Virus record (IMG/VR): IMGVR_UViG_3300020433_000038
Location: 1 to 26,862 of that record
DNA: 26,862 nt
Origin: a virus
Reading direction: 5' to 3' (one strand)
Shown here: positions 7,725 to 14,219 of the stretch, one piece after another
How the letters are laid out: every line of letters begins with the position of its first letter
How positions within the stretch are numbered: position 1 is the first letter of the stretch
Notes under the pieces: generated by a model
Seen by the model: only the letters and a program-made list of their open reading frames with translations
What the model was told of the DNA's origin: nothing
The model's database searches: none
Translations under genes and position numbers: made by a program

Positions 7725-8903
7725 TTATCCCCAATTTTTTGCAACGGTGAAGTTAGCACGACTGAACTCTAATCTATCGACCAGTTTCATAGCAGTACCG
7801 TTTTTAATAGCAACGAATCCCTCAGGACTTGTTACTCGGTACCCATCTTCATCCTCTATAAACGTACCAATGCCTTTAACCTTTTGTAGTCTGCCGATGA
7901 TGATGTTTTTAGCAGTCATCAATGCAGTAAAGGCATTCATAGCACTATGTATGGCAGTTTTGTTACTATTTAGGTATGAAATAGTTTGTCGTTTCTTTTC
8001 TTGCCATTGTTTCTTTGCTTTCTCGGTCTTTTTCTTCGCTATTTCCATGTCAAAGCGTCCTGACACAAAGTCAACAAACCCCCTAAGCATAACAGCAGAG
8101 GATGATGGAACGTTACCACTACGAACTACTTGGTTAAAGTACATCTTAAACATTGCAGTGTATTCGAATGGTTTCTTACCACCTAAGAGGTCAAGAAAGT
8201 TTCTACCCTTAGTCATGCTAGTCTTAGCAGAATTTATATTCTTATTAACTGCTGCTTTCTCCATAGCAGTTAGAGTAACCTCCTTACCTGTAGTCTGGAA
8301 GTCTGAAGATAATACTGCTACGTCAGGTACACCTTGTAGTCCTGCTACATTTGCACCAAAGGATGCTGACATCTCTCCCATAGTTGCTCCTGCATATGTT
8401 GTATGAAATACTATACCTAACTTAGATGCAGCAACCTTATTACCTAGTTCACTACCTTCTTGTGCAAAGTATGTAATAGTATTAGGTCTAAATTTATATC
8501 CATTAATACCACCCATCTTGGCTAGACCAGGTGTGGATGTGTATAGTAGATCACCTTGTAGTACACCTTGGATAGGTAGTTTCTTAAGTTGCTCTAGACA
8601 TGTCTTTAGGATGCCATTAATAGGACCAGGATAGTGATAGTCAACCTCAGCATCTGATGATGCTATCTTAGGTATCTTATTAAATGCAGACTTAGTTCCT
8701 ACAAAGAATAATCCTGACTCTGGATCAGTACCACATACAATAGCAGGTGCACCGTCCCATTTAGTTGTGATCCTAGTACCTGTAACCTGTGTCCCTAGCA
8801 TGTCACGAAGGGACTCTAAAAATTTTATTGCATTAAGACCACCTGCATACCCATTATTAATAAGTTCATCTTCCAGATGTTCTAAGTGTGTGTTCTTTGC
8901 CAT
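7725..8903 (-). CDS. Conserved phage protein with ligase/nucleotidyltransferase-like motifs
   Basis: 392 residues, conserved-looking but with no certain function. Residues 45-55 (ITTKWDGAPAI) contain K48-W-D-G51, the motif I pattern KxDG of DNA/RNA ligases and capping enzymes, where the lysine takes the nucleotide. GVLQGDLLY (113-121) is in the right place for motif III, GIVFHTTY (163-170) for motif IIIa, EGFVAIKNG (361-369) for motif IV (EGxV) and AMKLVDR (371-377) for motif V. The order and spacing suit a covalent nucleotidyltransferase, although a long Lys-rich helical insert (about 285-310) separates IIIa from IV. It starts by TAATG overlap with the upstream gene and ends one base before the nucleotidylyltransferase ATG. 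The ligase-fold reading is inference. Confidence 0.78.
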   Translation of the reverse strand: MAKNTHLEHLEDELINNGYAGGLNAIKFLESLRDMLGTQVTGTRITTKWDGAPAIVCGTDPESGLFFVGTKSAFNKIPKIASSDAEVDYHYPGPINGILKTCLEQLKKLPIQGVLQGDLLYTSTPGLAKMGGINGYKFRPNTITYFAQEGSELGNKVAASKLGIVFHTTYAGATMGEMSASFGANVAGLQGVPDVAVLSSDFQTTGKEVTLTAMEKAAVNKNINSAKTSMTKGRNFLDLLGGKKPFEYTAMFKMYFNQVVRSGNVPSSSAVMLRGFVDFVSGRFDMEIAKKKTEKAKKQWQEKKRQTISYLNSNKTAIHSAMNAFTALMTAKNIIIGRLQKVKGIGTFIEDEDGYRVTSPEGFVAIKNGTAMKLVDRLEFSRANFTVAKNWG

Positions 8904-9976
8904 TATACTTCTTGATTTCCTCCACGGTTTCTAATAAATGCCCAAGGATATATCCCAAGACGAGCACCATCATATCGTTGACCATCTTCTATGGTAGTAC
9001 CATCTTCATCTACAACATCCGCAGTATCCCATCCACGTCCTGCTCTATATGTAGCACAGAGATATGGTGCGTAGTCTGGGTGTTCCATAAGTGCTTGAGG
9101 GTTAGTCCAGTATGACATGTGACTAGAAAAGGTTAGAGTGTAACATATTTCTTCCCCTTTCCATGTGAGTTCTGGTTCACCTTGTCCAATGATGTGTACA
9201 TTGTCGTCACCAAACGTACCACTATTATAGTCGGGACCAAAGCAGGATTGGGCTGCCAGTGTGACATCTTGTACTTTGGCCCATCGTGGTCCAATAAGTC
9301 TTACACCATTATGATGCTCTGGTTTAGACAACTCTCTCATAAATCTTTGCACCTCTGTGTGATCATAAATCAACCTTCTATTTGCCCTACTACCAGATGT
9401 AGGAGAGACACCACCATACTGCTGATAGTCACTAGCAGATCCTGTCTTCTTATGTGATATGAATAGAACTGGCTTACCATCAGGATCAACAATATTAAAG
9501 TCGGACTTAGCATCCCTACCATTGATACGAGTTGATACCTCCTCCACATCATAACAATTAGGAAACTTATGTCCGTTGTTCAGACATATAGTTATAGGAC
9601 CAGTTGCTCTAACAAATCTCTGTAATAAATTACCAAGTTGTTCCATTGCCAACCTCTGTGAACTCAGAACGTCAGCACCTGCCTGTGGTTTCCTAATCCT
9701 ATTGATAGGAATATACCCAACCTTTCCATCTGCTCTACACTTAAGAACTTCTAATCTACCTACCATATCTAAACGATTTTCCAGTATCCTTAACGTTGTA
9801 TCGGAAGGTAATGGATTCCAAGTATCTGTCTTGTTCTCTTTAAAGAACCTAGACTCGTGGAAAGTAGTTTGTCTATCTATTTTTAATTCTATTTCTGCCC
9901 ACGCAGGATTGTTCTGGATATACTTTTGGTATCCTGTCATCTGCTTGTCAGAAGTTTTAGACTTAAGAGTAGCCAC
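8903..9976 (-). CDS. Conserved phage protein, possible PD-(D/E)XK-like nuclease
   Basis: 357 residues when read from a GTG at 9976; no certain family. Residues 158-180 contain SDFNIVD, a turn (PDGKP), then VLFISHKKTG: an acidic residue on one strand and an SHKK on the next, like the D...(D/E)xK core of restriction-type nucleases with Ser replacing the acidic residue. Aromatic-rich C-terminus. The GTG has no ribosome site and lies next to a terminator T-run; the in-frame ATG 12 codons on (MTGYQKYIQ) is an alternative start, also without a clear site. Its stop overlaps the start of the ligase-like gene (TAATG). Nuclease activity is only a hypothesis. Confidence 0.75.
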   Translation of the reverse strand: MATLKSKTSDKQMTGYQKYIQNNPAWAEIELKIDRQTTFHESRFFKENKTDTWNPLPSDTTLRILENRLDMVGRLEVLKCRADGKVGYIPINRIRKPQAGADVLSSQRLAMEQLGNLLQRFVRATGPITICLNNGHKFPNCYDVEEVSTRINGRDAKSDFNIVDPDGKPVLFISHKKTGSASDYQQYGGVSPTSGSRANRRLIYDHTEVQRFMRELSKPEHHNGVRLIGPRWAKVQDVTLAAQSCFGPDYNSGTFGDDNVHIIGQGEPELTWKGEEICYTLTFSSHMSYWTNPQALMEHPDYAPYLCATYRAGRGWDTADVVDEDGTTIEDGQRYDGARLGIYPWAFIRNRGGNQEV

Positions 9977-9977
9977 G

Positions 9978-10001
9978 AAAAAAGAGGGTATTACCCCTCT
10001 A
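9978..10001 (-). terminator. Rho-independent terminator
   Basis: On the minus strand AGAGGG (10000-9995), a six-base loop, CCCTCT (9988-9983), then a T-run to 9978. It closes the unit ending with the 51-residue gene (stop at 10003) and sits immediately before the GTG of the next gene. It overlaps a late-promoter motif. Confidence 0.7.
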
Positions 10002-10007
10002 TTTATT
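10000..10007 (-). promoter_or_regulatory. Late-promoter-like motif (AATAAATA) over terminator
   Basis: Minus-strand AATAAATA, seven of eight matches to TATAAATA. Its TAA is the stop of the 51-residue gene. Transcription starting six or seven bases downstream would begin inside the terminator hairpin, leaving only its second arm in the late transcript. Confidence 0.45.
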
Positions 10008-10158
10008 GATAATATGATGGTGTGTATGTTGACTCAGGATCCTTCTGCTCAGTTTTCAGTCTATTATATAACTCTTTGGTTTTTCTATCACTCTTACGGT
10101 GCATCCAAAGGTTCATTATAATAGTATCAAACTCTTCATTGGTTACCTTTAAGTCCAT
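10003..10158 (-). CDS. Small hypothetical protein (51 aa)
   Basis: Short frame translated by hand: starts MDLKVTNEEFDTIIMNLW and ends STYTPSYYQ. Charged, helical, no membrane segment, function unknown. Its ATG at 10158 lies within the last 23 bases of the upstream 68-residue gene, in another frame, and it ends directly before a terminator, so it would be the last cistron of the mazG-side unit. The short length keeps confidence moderate. Confidence 0.5.
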   Translation of the reverse strand: MDLKVTNEEFDTIIMNLWMHRKSDRKTKELYNRLKTEQKDPESTYTPSYYQ

Positions 10159-10342
10159 GCCTTACCTCATCTATGTTTTCTACAAGTTCGGTAACCTGTA
10201 CTAGGTTCTCGATCTCTGCAAGAATGTTTGCTATATGCTTATTCACATACGGGGGTTCCGTCCTCGAAGAAAAGGATAGTGCATTCCGAAGGTCTTCCTG
10301 TGCCTCTCTTAATGATTCTTCTACTTGTTGACTCAGTGCCAT
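10136..10342 (-). CDS. Small helical conserved protein (68 aa)
   Basis: Function unknown. The sequence MALSQQVEESLREAQEDLRN continues as a strongly helical, acidic protein with a central SSRTEPPYVNKHIANILAEI segment; it resembles a small protein common in T4-like marine phages. The ATG at 10342 has GGAA-type sequence upstream. It overlaps the 3' part of the upstream membrane-protein frame by 104 bases and the downstream 51-residue gene by 23 bases, unusually long overlaps for this genome. Confidence 0.7.
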   Translation of the reverse strand: MALSQQVEESLREAQEDLRNALSFSSRTEPPYVNKHIANILAEIENLVQVTELVENIDEVRHGLKGNQ

Positions 10343-10514
10343 GATTGTCGTTCCAATGTCGAATGTTACCTGCGATAATAAAACAGTTAGTAATTACTAA
10401 CTGTATAAAAATAAAAGTTCTGATGATGCAGATAATATCATCATACTTCTTTGTGGTTTCATCTTGGAAGGAACCTAAAGCATACTTCCAGACCTTCCAC
10501 GCTTCACTCCTCAT
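10239..10514 (-). CDS. Small membrane protein with unusual C-terminal extension
   Basis: 91 residues. Residues 1-30 (MRSEAWKVWKYALGSFQDET) resemble a small protein frequently found in T4-like marine phages. One membrane helix spans about 29-50 (ICIIRTFIFIQLVITNCFII). After NIRHWN the frame continues for about 35 residues that overlap the 68-residue gene in another frame; this tail is charged and looks unlike the rest. Related proteins, as I recall them, end near the membrane segment, so the tail may be an accidental read-through after loss of a stop. The ATG shares ATGA with the stop of the tiny upstream frame. Confidence 0.65.
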   Translation of the reverse strand: MRSEAWKVWKYALGSFQDETTKKYDDIICIIRTFIFIQLVITNCFIIAGNIRHWNDNHGTESTSRRIIKRGTGRPSECTILFFEDGTPVCE

Positions 10515-10588
10515 ACCCAGTACTTATACATTGTATATATTACGAAGATTAGTACGATGGTAGCGAGTGCACCCATCACATAAATCAA
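10511..10588 (-). CDS. Very small single-pass membrane peptide (21-25 aa)
   Basis: Frame between mazG and the 91-residue membrane gene. From the TTG at 10588 it encodes 25 residues, mostly one hydrophobic helix (ALATIVLIFVIYTMYKYWV). AAGGAG lies eight bases before the TTG, which overlaps the mazG stop; a GTG (10579) and an ATG (10576, 21 residues) are later alternatives with poorer spacing. The stop forms ATGA with the next gene, the same junction seen throughout the operon, which supports a real coupled cistron. Function unknown. Confidence 0.5.
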   Translation of the reverse strand: MIYVMGALATIVLIFVIYTMYKYWV

Positions 10589-11277
10589 ATGTCTCCCTCC
10601 TTACGATTTTCTGATTCTTCGATTGAGAACTCACCACCAGGATATCTAGCAGCAAGTTTAAGTGAGTTAGTATAGAACACTTCATCCAAACGGATGTCAA
10701 GTGCCCTTGCTGCACACGCAGCATACCATAGTACATCACCTAACTCTTTGATAAGATGCTCTTTGTTAGCATCGTTCCAAGGTTTCCCTTGGTACTTTAA
10801 CTTCTTAACGATCTCACAGAACTCACCTGCTTCAGCAGTTAGTCCTTGAGATGCAGTATCTAAACGAGCAATGTCACATCCCTGTTCAGATAGTTGTCTC
10901 AACCTATCAATGTATTGTATCTTATCTTTACTAGCATCAGAACAAGTCTTGTCTTGGAAGTCCATGTACTTGTCTAAGTCTATCTGAAACTTAGTCTTGT
11001 CCTTCTTCTTCTTTTCATCGCTTCTAATTTTCTCTGCTGCTTGCCATGCAGTAAACCCTTTCTGTTTAATAAAATCTTCTGGAGTTTTAGGTGTTTCATC
11101 TGCAATTTTCTTAGCACCTTCTGCCATATCATCTTTGGCATCTTGTGCAGAGTTATTCATTTCCTCTGCTACTTTCTGTGCATTGTCAGTTGATGCAGGG
11201 TCAAAGGGTACAGGACCAGGTACTTCATTTTCGTGGTCGTGGTCATGTCCATGACCGTGGGAGTGCTTCTTGCTCAT
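10585..11277 (-). CDS. mazG: MazG-like nucleoside triphosphate pyrophosphohydrolase with His-rich N-terminus
   Basis: Predicted to hydrolyse (d)NTPs or ppGpp-type nucleotides to monophosphates. Of 230 residues, about 143-215 form the MazG fold: ExxE at E149-E152 in GLTAEAGEF and ExxD at E178-D181 in KELGDVLWYA, the Mg2+ binding pattern. The first 20 residues are extremely His-rich (HSHGHGHDHDH), followed by a Pro/Asp-rich and helical acidic region. T4-like cyanophages often carry mazG, where roles in host nucleotide pools or starvation signalling have been proposed. The start shares ATGA with the gp41 stop, putting it in the replication operon. The C-terminus is followed by the tiny membrane frame. 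Confidence 0.88.
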   Translation of the reverse strand: MSKKHSHGHGHDHDHENEVPGPVPFDPASTDNAQKVAEEMNNSAQDAKDDMAEGAKKIADETPKTPEDFIKQKGFTAWQAAEKIRSDEKKKKDKTKFQIDLDKYMDFQDKTCSDASKDKIQYIDRLRQLSEQGCDIARLDTASQGLTAEAGEFCEIVKKLKYQGKPWNDANKEHLIKELGDVLWYAACAARALDIRLDEVFYTNSLKLAARYPGGEFSIEESENRKEGDI

Positions 11278-12644
11278 ATTTTAAATGAATCGAATTTGGT
11301 TGCGGTCTTGGCAATCTCTAAGACCTCTTCTTCACTACCTGAGTCGGTAAGTTGCTGCTGTTCACAATCATACAGCTTCATCTTTGATCTGTCAATACCT
11401 ATGACAAATCTTTTGTGAACTGTTGGATCATTATAACGGTTCTTTAATTGTTTAACCATTATTTGATTTACTCCCTCGAGCTCCTCTGTACTAATAAGAG
11501 CAAACATGAGGTCAGCAGTAGCAGGGAGACCAAAGGATTCACTGGTGTCAGTAAGATCCACGTCAGAACTACCATATCCAGAACGAGTAGTCTGAGTAGC
11601 TGAGACGATTGGGACATTCGCTTCCACCGCAAGACCCCTAAGTTCCTCAGCAATTGCTTTAACGAACGTGTAAGAATTAACAATTGTATTTTTATAACGA
11701 GATGACGAACATATATTAAGGTAATCTATGAATATAATATCAGGACTAAACCCTTTCTTCATTGCTAACTCATTGATCAGTGACTTAAAGTGACCGACAT
11801 GAGCAGATGCAGTTGGGTATTCCTTAATGATAAGTCTGCCTTGTGTCTTTTTATTTAGCTTGTCTATCTTAGTCCTAAATTGTGCCTTACTAAAGAGTGG
11901 ATCTTGGAGTTGTTGGATAGGTACATTAAGTAAGTTAGCATCTATCCTTTCTGCAATCTTCTCTTCAGCCATCTCCAAAGTAATATAGAGAACGTTCTTA
12001 CCTTGGAGTAAACTAGAGCTAGCACAATGGCACATAAACAAAGACTTACCCACACCAGTACCTGCAAGAGCAATGTTGAGAGTCTTGTTAGGAAGACCAC
12101 CTTTTGTAATCTTGTTGAGGAGTTCCAGATCGAACGGAATCTTTTCCTCAATGGTGTGGTAGAAATCGTATCTTTCGTCTGCGTCTCTAATATAATCGTG
12201 TCCAACTGTGTCATCAAAACTTGTACCTAATGCTTCCGACATGATATGTGGAATAGCATCCTTACTTTGTGTCTTATCCTGACCATCAGCAATCTTAATA
12301 CTATCCATGAGAGCAAGGTAGATAGCACGTTCCTTACACCACTTTTCTGTTGTATCTAATAACCAATCTTTATTATAATGATCTCTATCAATCCTATTAT
12401 CTAGGAAATCTTCGATCTCCTTAATGATTTCTTCACTTATATCTCTCCTCTTTTCTACCTCAATCTTAAGTGCCTGAGGTTCAGGCATTGCAGAGAACTC
12501 CTGTACATACTCCTGTACAGCAGTAAACAAAACCTTATTATTAATGGTGTCAAAATAATCATCCTTAAGAAAAGGCATGACTTGCCTACAATAATTCTCA
12601 TCAAGGATGAGTTTACTGAGGGTGATCTCTTCGATCTTTTGCAT
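11274..12644 (-). CDS. gp41: Replicative DNA helicase, T4 gp41/DnaB-like
   Basis: Hexameric 5'-3' helicase that unwinds the fork and works with primase. 456 residues from the ATG at 12644. The N-terminal 150 residues are helical (primase-interaction type), followed by a RecA-like ATPase core: Walker A GTGVGKS at 195-201, Walker B DIIFIDYLN around 295-303, and SATQTTRSG a little further on. The frame extends 11 codons upstream, but the ATG at 12644 forms TAATG with the oxygenase stop, typical of this operon, so I take that start. Length matches T4 gp41 (475). Confidence 0.93.
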   Translation of the reverse strand: MQKIEEITLSKLILDENYCRQVMPFLKDDYFDTINNKVLFTAVQEYVQEFSAMPEPQALKIEVEKRRDISEEIIKEIEDFLDNRIDRDHYNKDWLLDTTEKWCKERAIYLALMDSIKIADGQDKTQSKDAIPHIMSEALGTSFDDTVGHDYIRDADERYDFYHTIEEKIPFDLELLNKITKGGLPNKTLNIALAGTGVGKSLFMCHCASSSLLQGKNVLYITLEMAEEKIAERIDANLLNVPIQQLQDPLFSKAQFRTKIDKLNKKTQGRLIIKEYPTASAHVGHFKSLINELAMKKGFSPDIIFIDYLNICSSSRYKNTIVNSYTFVKAIAEELRGLAVEANVPIVSATQTTRSGYGSSDVDLTDTSESFGLPATADLMFALISTEELEGVNQIMVKQLKNRYNDPTVHKRFVIGIDRSKMKLYDCEQQQLTDSGSEEEVLEIAKTATKFDSFKI

Positions 12645-13210
12645 TAGAGGTAGTGTAAATAAGTGCTGACCACCCACTTGTCATGAGACAGGGGTGCTTT
12701 TCCTGAGTGAGGGAACATCCATGAAGGAGGGAATACTAAGGCACTACCCTCCTTTGGTTGGACGCTGTAATCTATATTATGAAAGCATGTTTCTCCACCT
12801 TTGTCAACATCATTAAGATAAAAGAACAAGGCAAGGAATCTTCTAGCACTATCATGGTTACCTACATCCACATGTAGATCAAACCTATCATTCTTTTCTT
12901 TATCATAGTGCTTGAGTTTAATTTGCTCAAATGAATTTTCTATTGGCCAGAAGTCCTTACAATTAACCTCTGCCATATAGATCTCAGAGAGACGTTTAAT
13001 GTATTGGATTAATTGTTGATGAATCTTGACCCATTCATCCTTAGGATTTTCTTTCTCTATCTCATGGGTAATGTTAAACATATTCCATTGAGGTCTACCC
13101 TTCTGCTCCCACCTTTCTAGTTCAGTTTTCTTTCCTAGATCAATAATATTACGACAAAGACTAGGATCTAATGCCAGAGGATAGTGTCTGACATAATCTT
13201 TAAGATCCAT
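12644..13210 (-). CDS. 2-oxoglutarate/Fe(II)-dependent oxygenase, prolyl-4-hydroxylase-like
   Basis: Predicted hydroxylase using 2-oxoglutarate and Fe(II); substrate unknown. 188 residues from ATG 13210. H113-V-D115 (RFDLHVDVG) and H168 (MFPHSGKA) form the metal triad, and K178 lies ten residues after the distal His, as in prolyl 4-hydroxylases. A strong AAGGAG eight bases upstream supports this ATG over one nine codons earlier. The gene is inserted between uvsX, whose end it overlaps by 11 bases, and gp41 (TAATG). Such oxygenases are frequent in T4-like cyanophages. Confidence 0.87.
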   Translation of the reverse strand: MDLKDYVRHYPLALDPSLCRNIIDLGKKTELERWEQKGRPQWNMFNITHEIEKENPKDEWVKIHQQLIQYIKRLSEIYMAEVNCKDFWPIENSFEQIKLKHYDKEKNDRFDLHVDVGNHDSARRFLALFFYLNDVDKGGETCFHNIDYSVQPKEGSALVFPPSWMFPHSGKAPLSHDKWVVSTYLHYL

Positions 13211-14219
13211 ATCCGAACTCCTTAGCAGCGACTTCATCTAATGCCTGTAGAACTTCGGGTGTAAAATATTTCTCTGGGTTACTCAAGATCTGTTTAGGAT
13301 ATAGATTAGATTCTCCCATCTTATATCTGTTACCTATTCTTGTAAACACTCCGTGTTTCTCTCCTAACTCAAGAAGACCATAATACTTATCAAGTCCTCT
13401 CTCATCATAGAATAGTCTTGATTCTATCTTAGCATTCTCTTTGGTGAACCTAGACTTCTTAGTCTCACATTTGATAATGTTACCGATCACATCCTTACCA
13501 TCTTTCTCTTTAGATTTGCTAAGGTATATGATAGTAGATGCTGCATACTTAAGACCACTACCACCACCCATCTCTTTCATAGGTACATAAGCACCCACTA
13601 CATCATAGGTATGGTTAGTAACAATCATAGGTACGTTTGCTTTACCTAATTTGAGAGTAAGAACTCTGAAGATAGACTTAACAACCTGTGCTCTAGTCAT
13701 GTCACGAGTATCTTTACCTGCTTCAGTATCTTCTACTTCTTTACTGGTAGATAACATACCAAGACTATCCAACACAAACATCAATGGTTTACGTTCTTCT
13801 TCTTTCTGTGCCAGATACTTATCAATAATCTTAATTGCTTGCTGACGAAACTCCTGTACAGTTACAACAGGTACGATCATCATACGATTAGAATCGATAC
13901 CACGACTCTCAATCATTTCTTTACTTATAGCACTCTCAGACTCAAAGTAAATAACCCCACCATCACTATGGTCGTTGAGGAAAGACTGTACAATCCCAAG
14001 ACAAAAATAAGTTTTGCCTGTACTCGACTCACCTGCGAGAGCTGTGATCTTGTTCCCTGGAACACCTCCTTTGATGCTTCCTGAGACAAGAGCGTTAAAG
14101 AGGTAACTGCCCGTGTCGATAAAATTATTTGTGTCACCAGAAGCGACACCATCACTAACGATACTAGCGTATTCATTACCTATCTCTCCTGCAATGTCCT
14201 GCAAAAATGAACTTGTCAT
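13200..14219 (-). CDS. uvsX: UvsX RecA-like recombinase
   Basis: Strand-exchange recombinase for recombination-dependent replication and repair. 339 residues from ATG 14219. Walker A GESSTGKT at 63-70; Walker B-type FVLDSLGML about 150-158; later MIVTNHTYD and [10 protein letters not shown] match the RecA/UvsX loop region. A longer frame begins 14 codons upstream, but the ATG at 14219 gives the ATGA overlap with the DNA polymerase stop and the usual N-terminus ([12 protein letters not shown]). Located between gp43 and gp41, it is part of the replication operon. Confidence 0.93.
   Translation of the reverse strand: MTSSFLQDIAGEIGNEYASIVSDGVASGDTNNFIDTGSYLFNALVSGSIKGGVPGNKITALAGESSTGKTYFCLGIVQSFLNDHSDGGVIYFESESAISKEMIESRGIDSNRMMIVPVVTVQEFRQQAIKIIDKYLAQKEEERKPLMFVLDSLGMLSTSKEVEDTEAGKDTRDMTRAQVVKSIFRVLTLKLGKANVPMIVTNHTYDVVGAYVPMKEMGGGSGLKYAASTIIYLSKSKEKDGKDVIGNIIKCETKKSRFTKENAKIESRLFYDERGLDKYYGLLELGEKHGVFTRIGNRYKMGESNLYPKQILSNPEKYFTPEVLQALDEVAAKEFGYGS

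Noticed and set aside
7747-8406. 219-residue plus-strand frame opposite the ligase-like gene
   Set aside because: Shadow of the minus-strand gene: odd Leu/Ser/Phe-rich composition, no ribosome site, no domain.
9576-10121. 181-residue plus-strand frame
   Set aside because: Antisense to the 357-residue gene and crosses its terminator; composition not protein-like.
10660-10700. TTGACA within mazG as promoter for the small membrane genes
   Set aside because: Nearest good -10 (TATACT) is 20 bases away, too far.
11942-12217. 91-residue minus-strand frame inside gp41
   Set aside because: Same strand, other frame, wholly inside a certain gene with Walker motifs.
12782-12803. TTGACA on the minus strand inside the oxygenase gene as a promoter for gp41
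   Set aside because: At 17-base spacing the -10 is TTTCAT; no acceptable -10 box.
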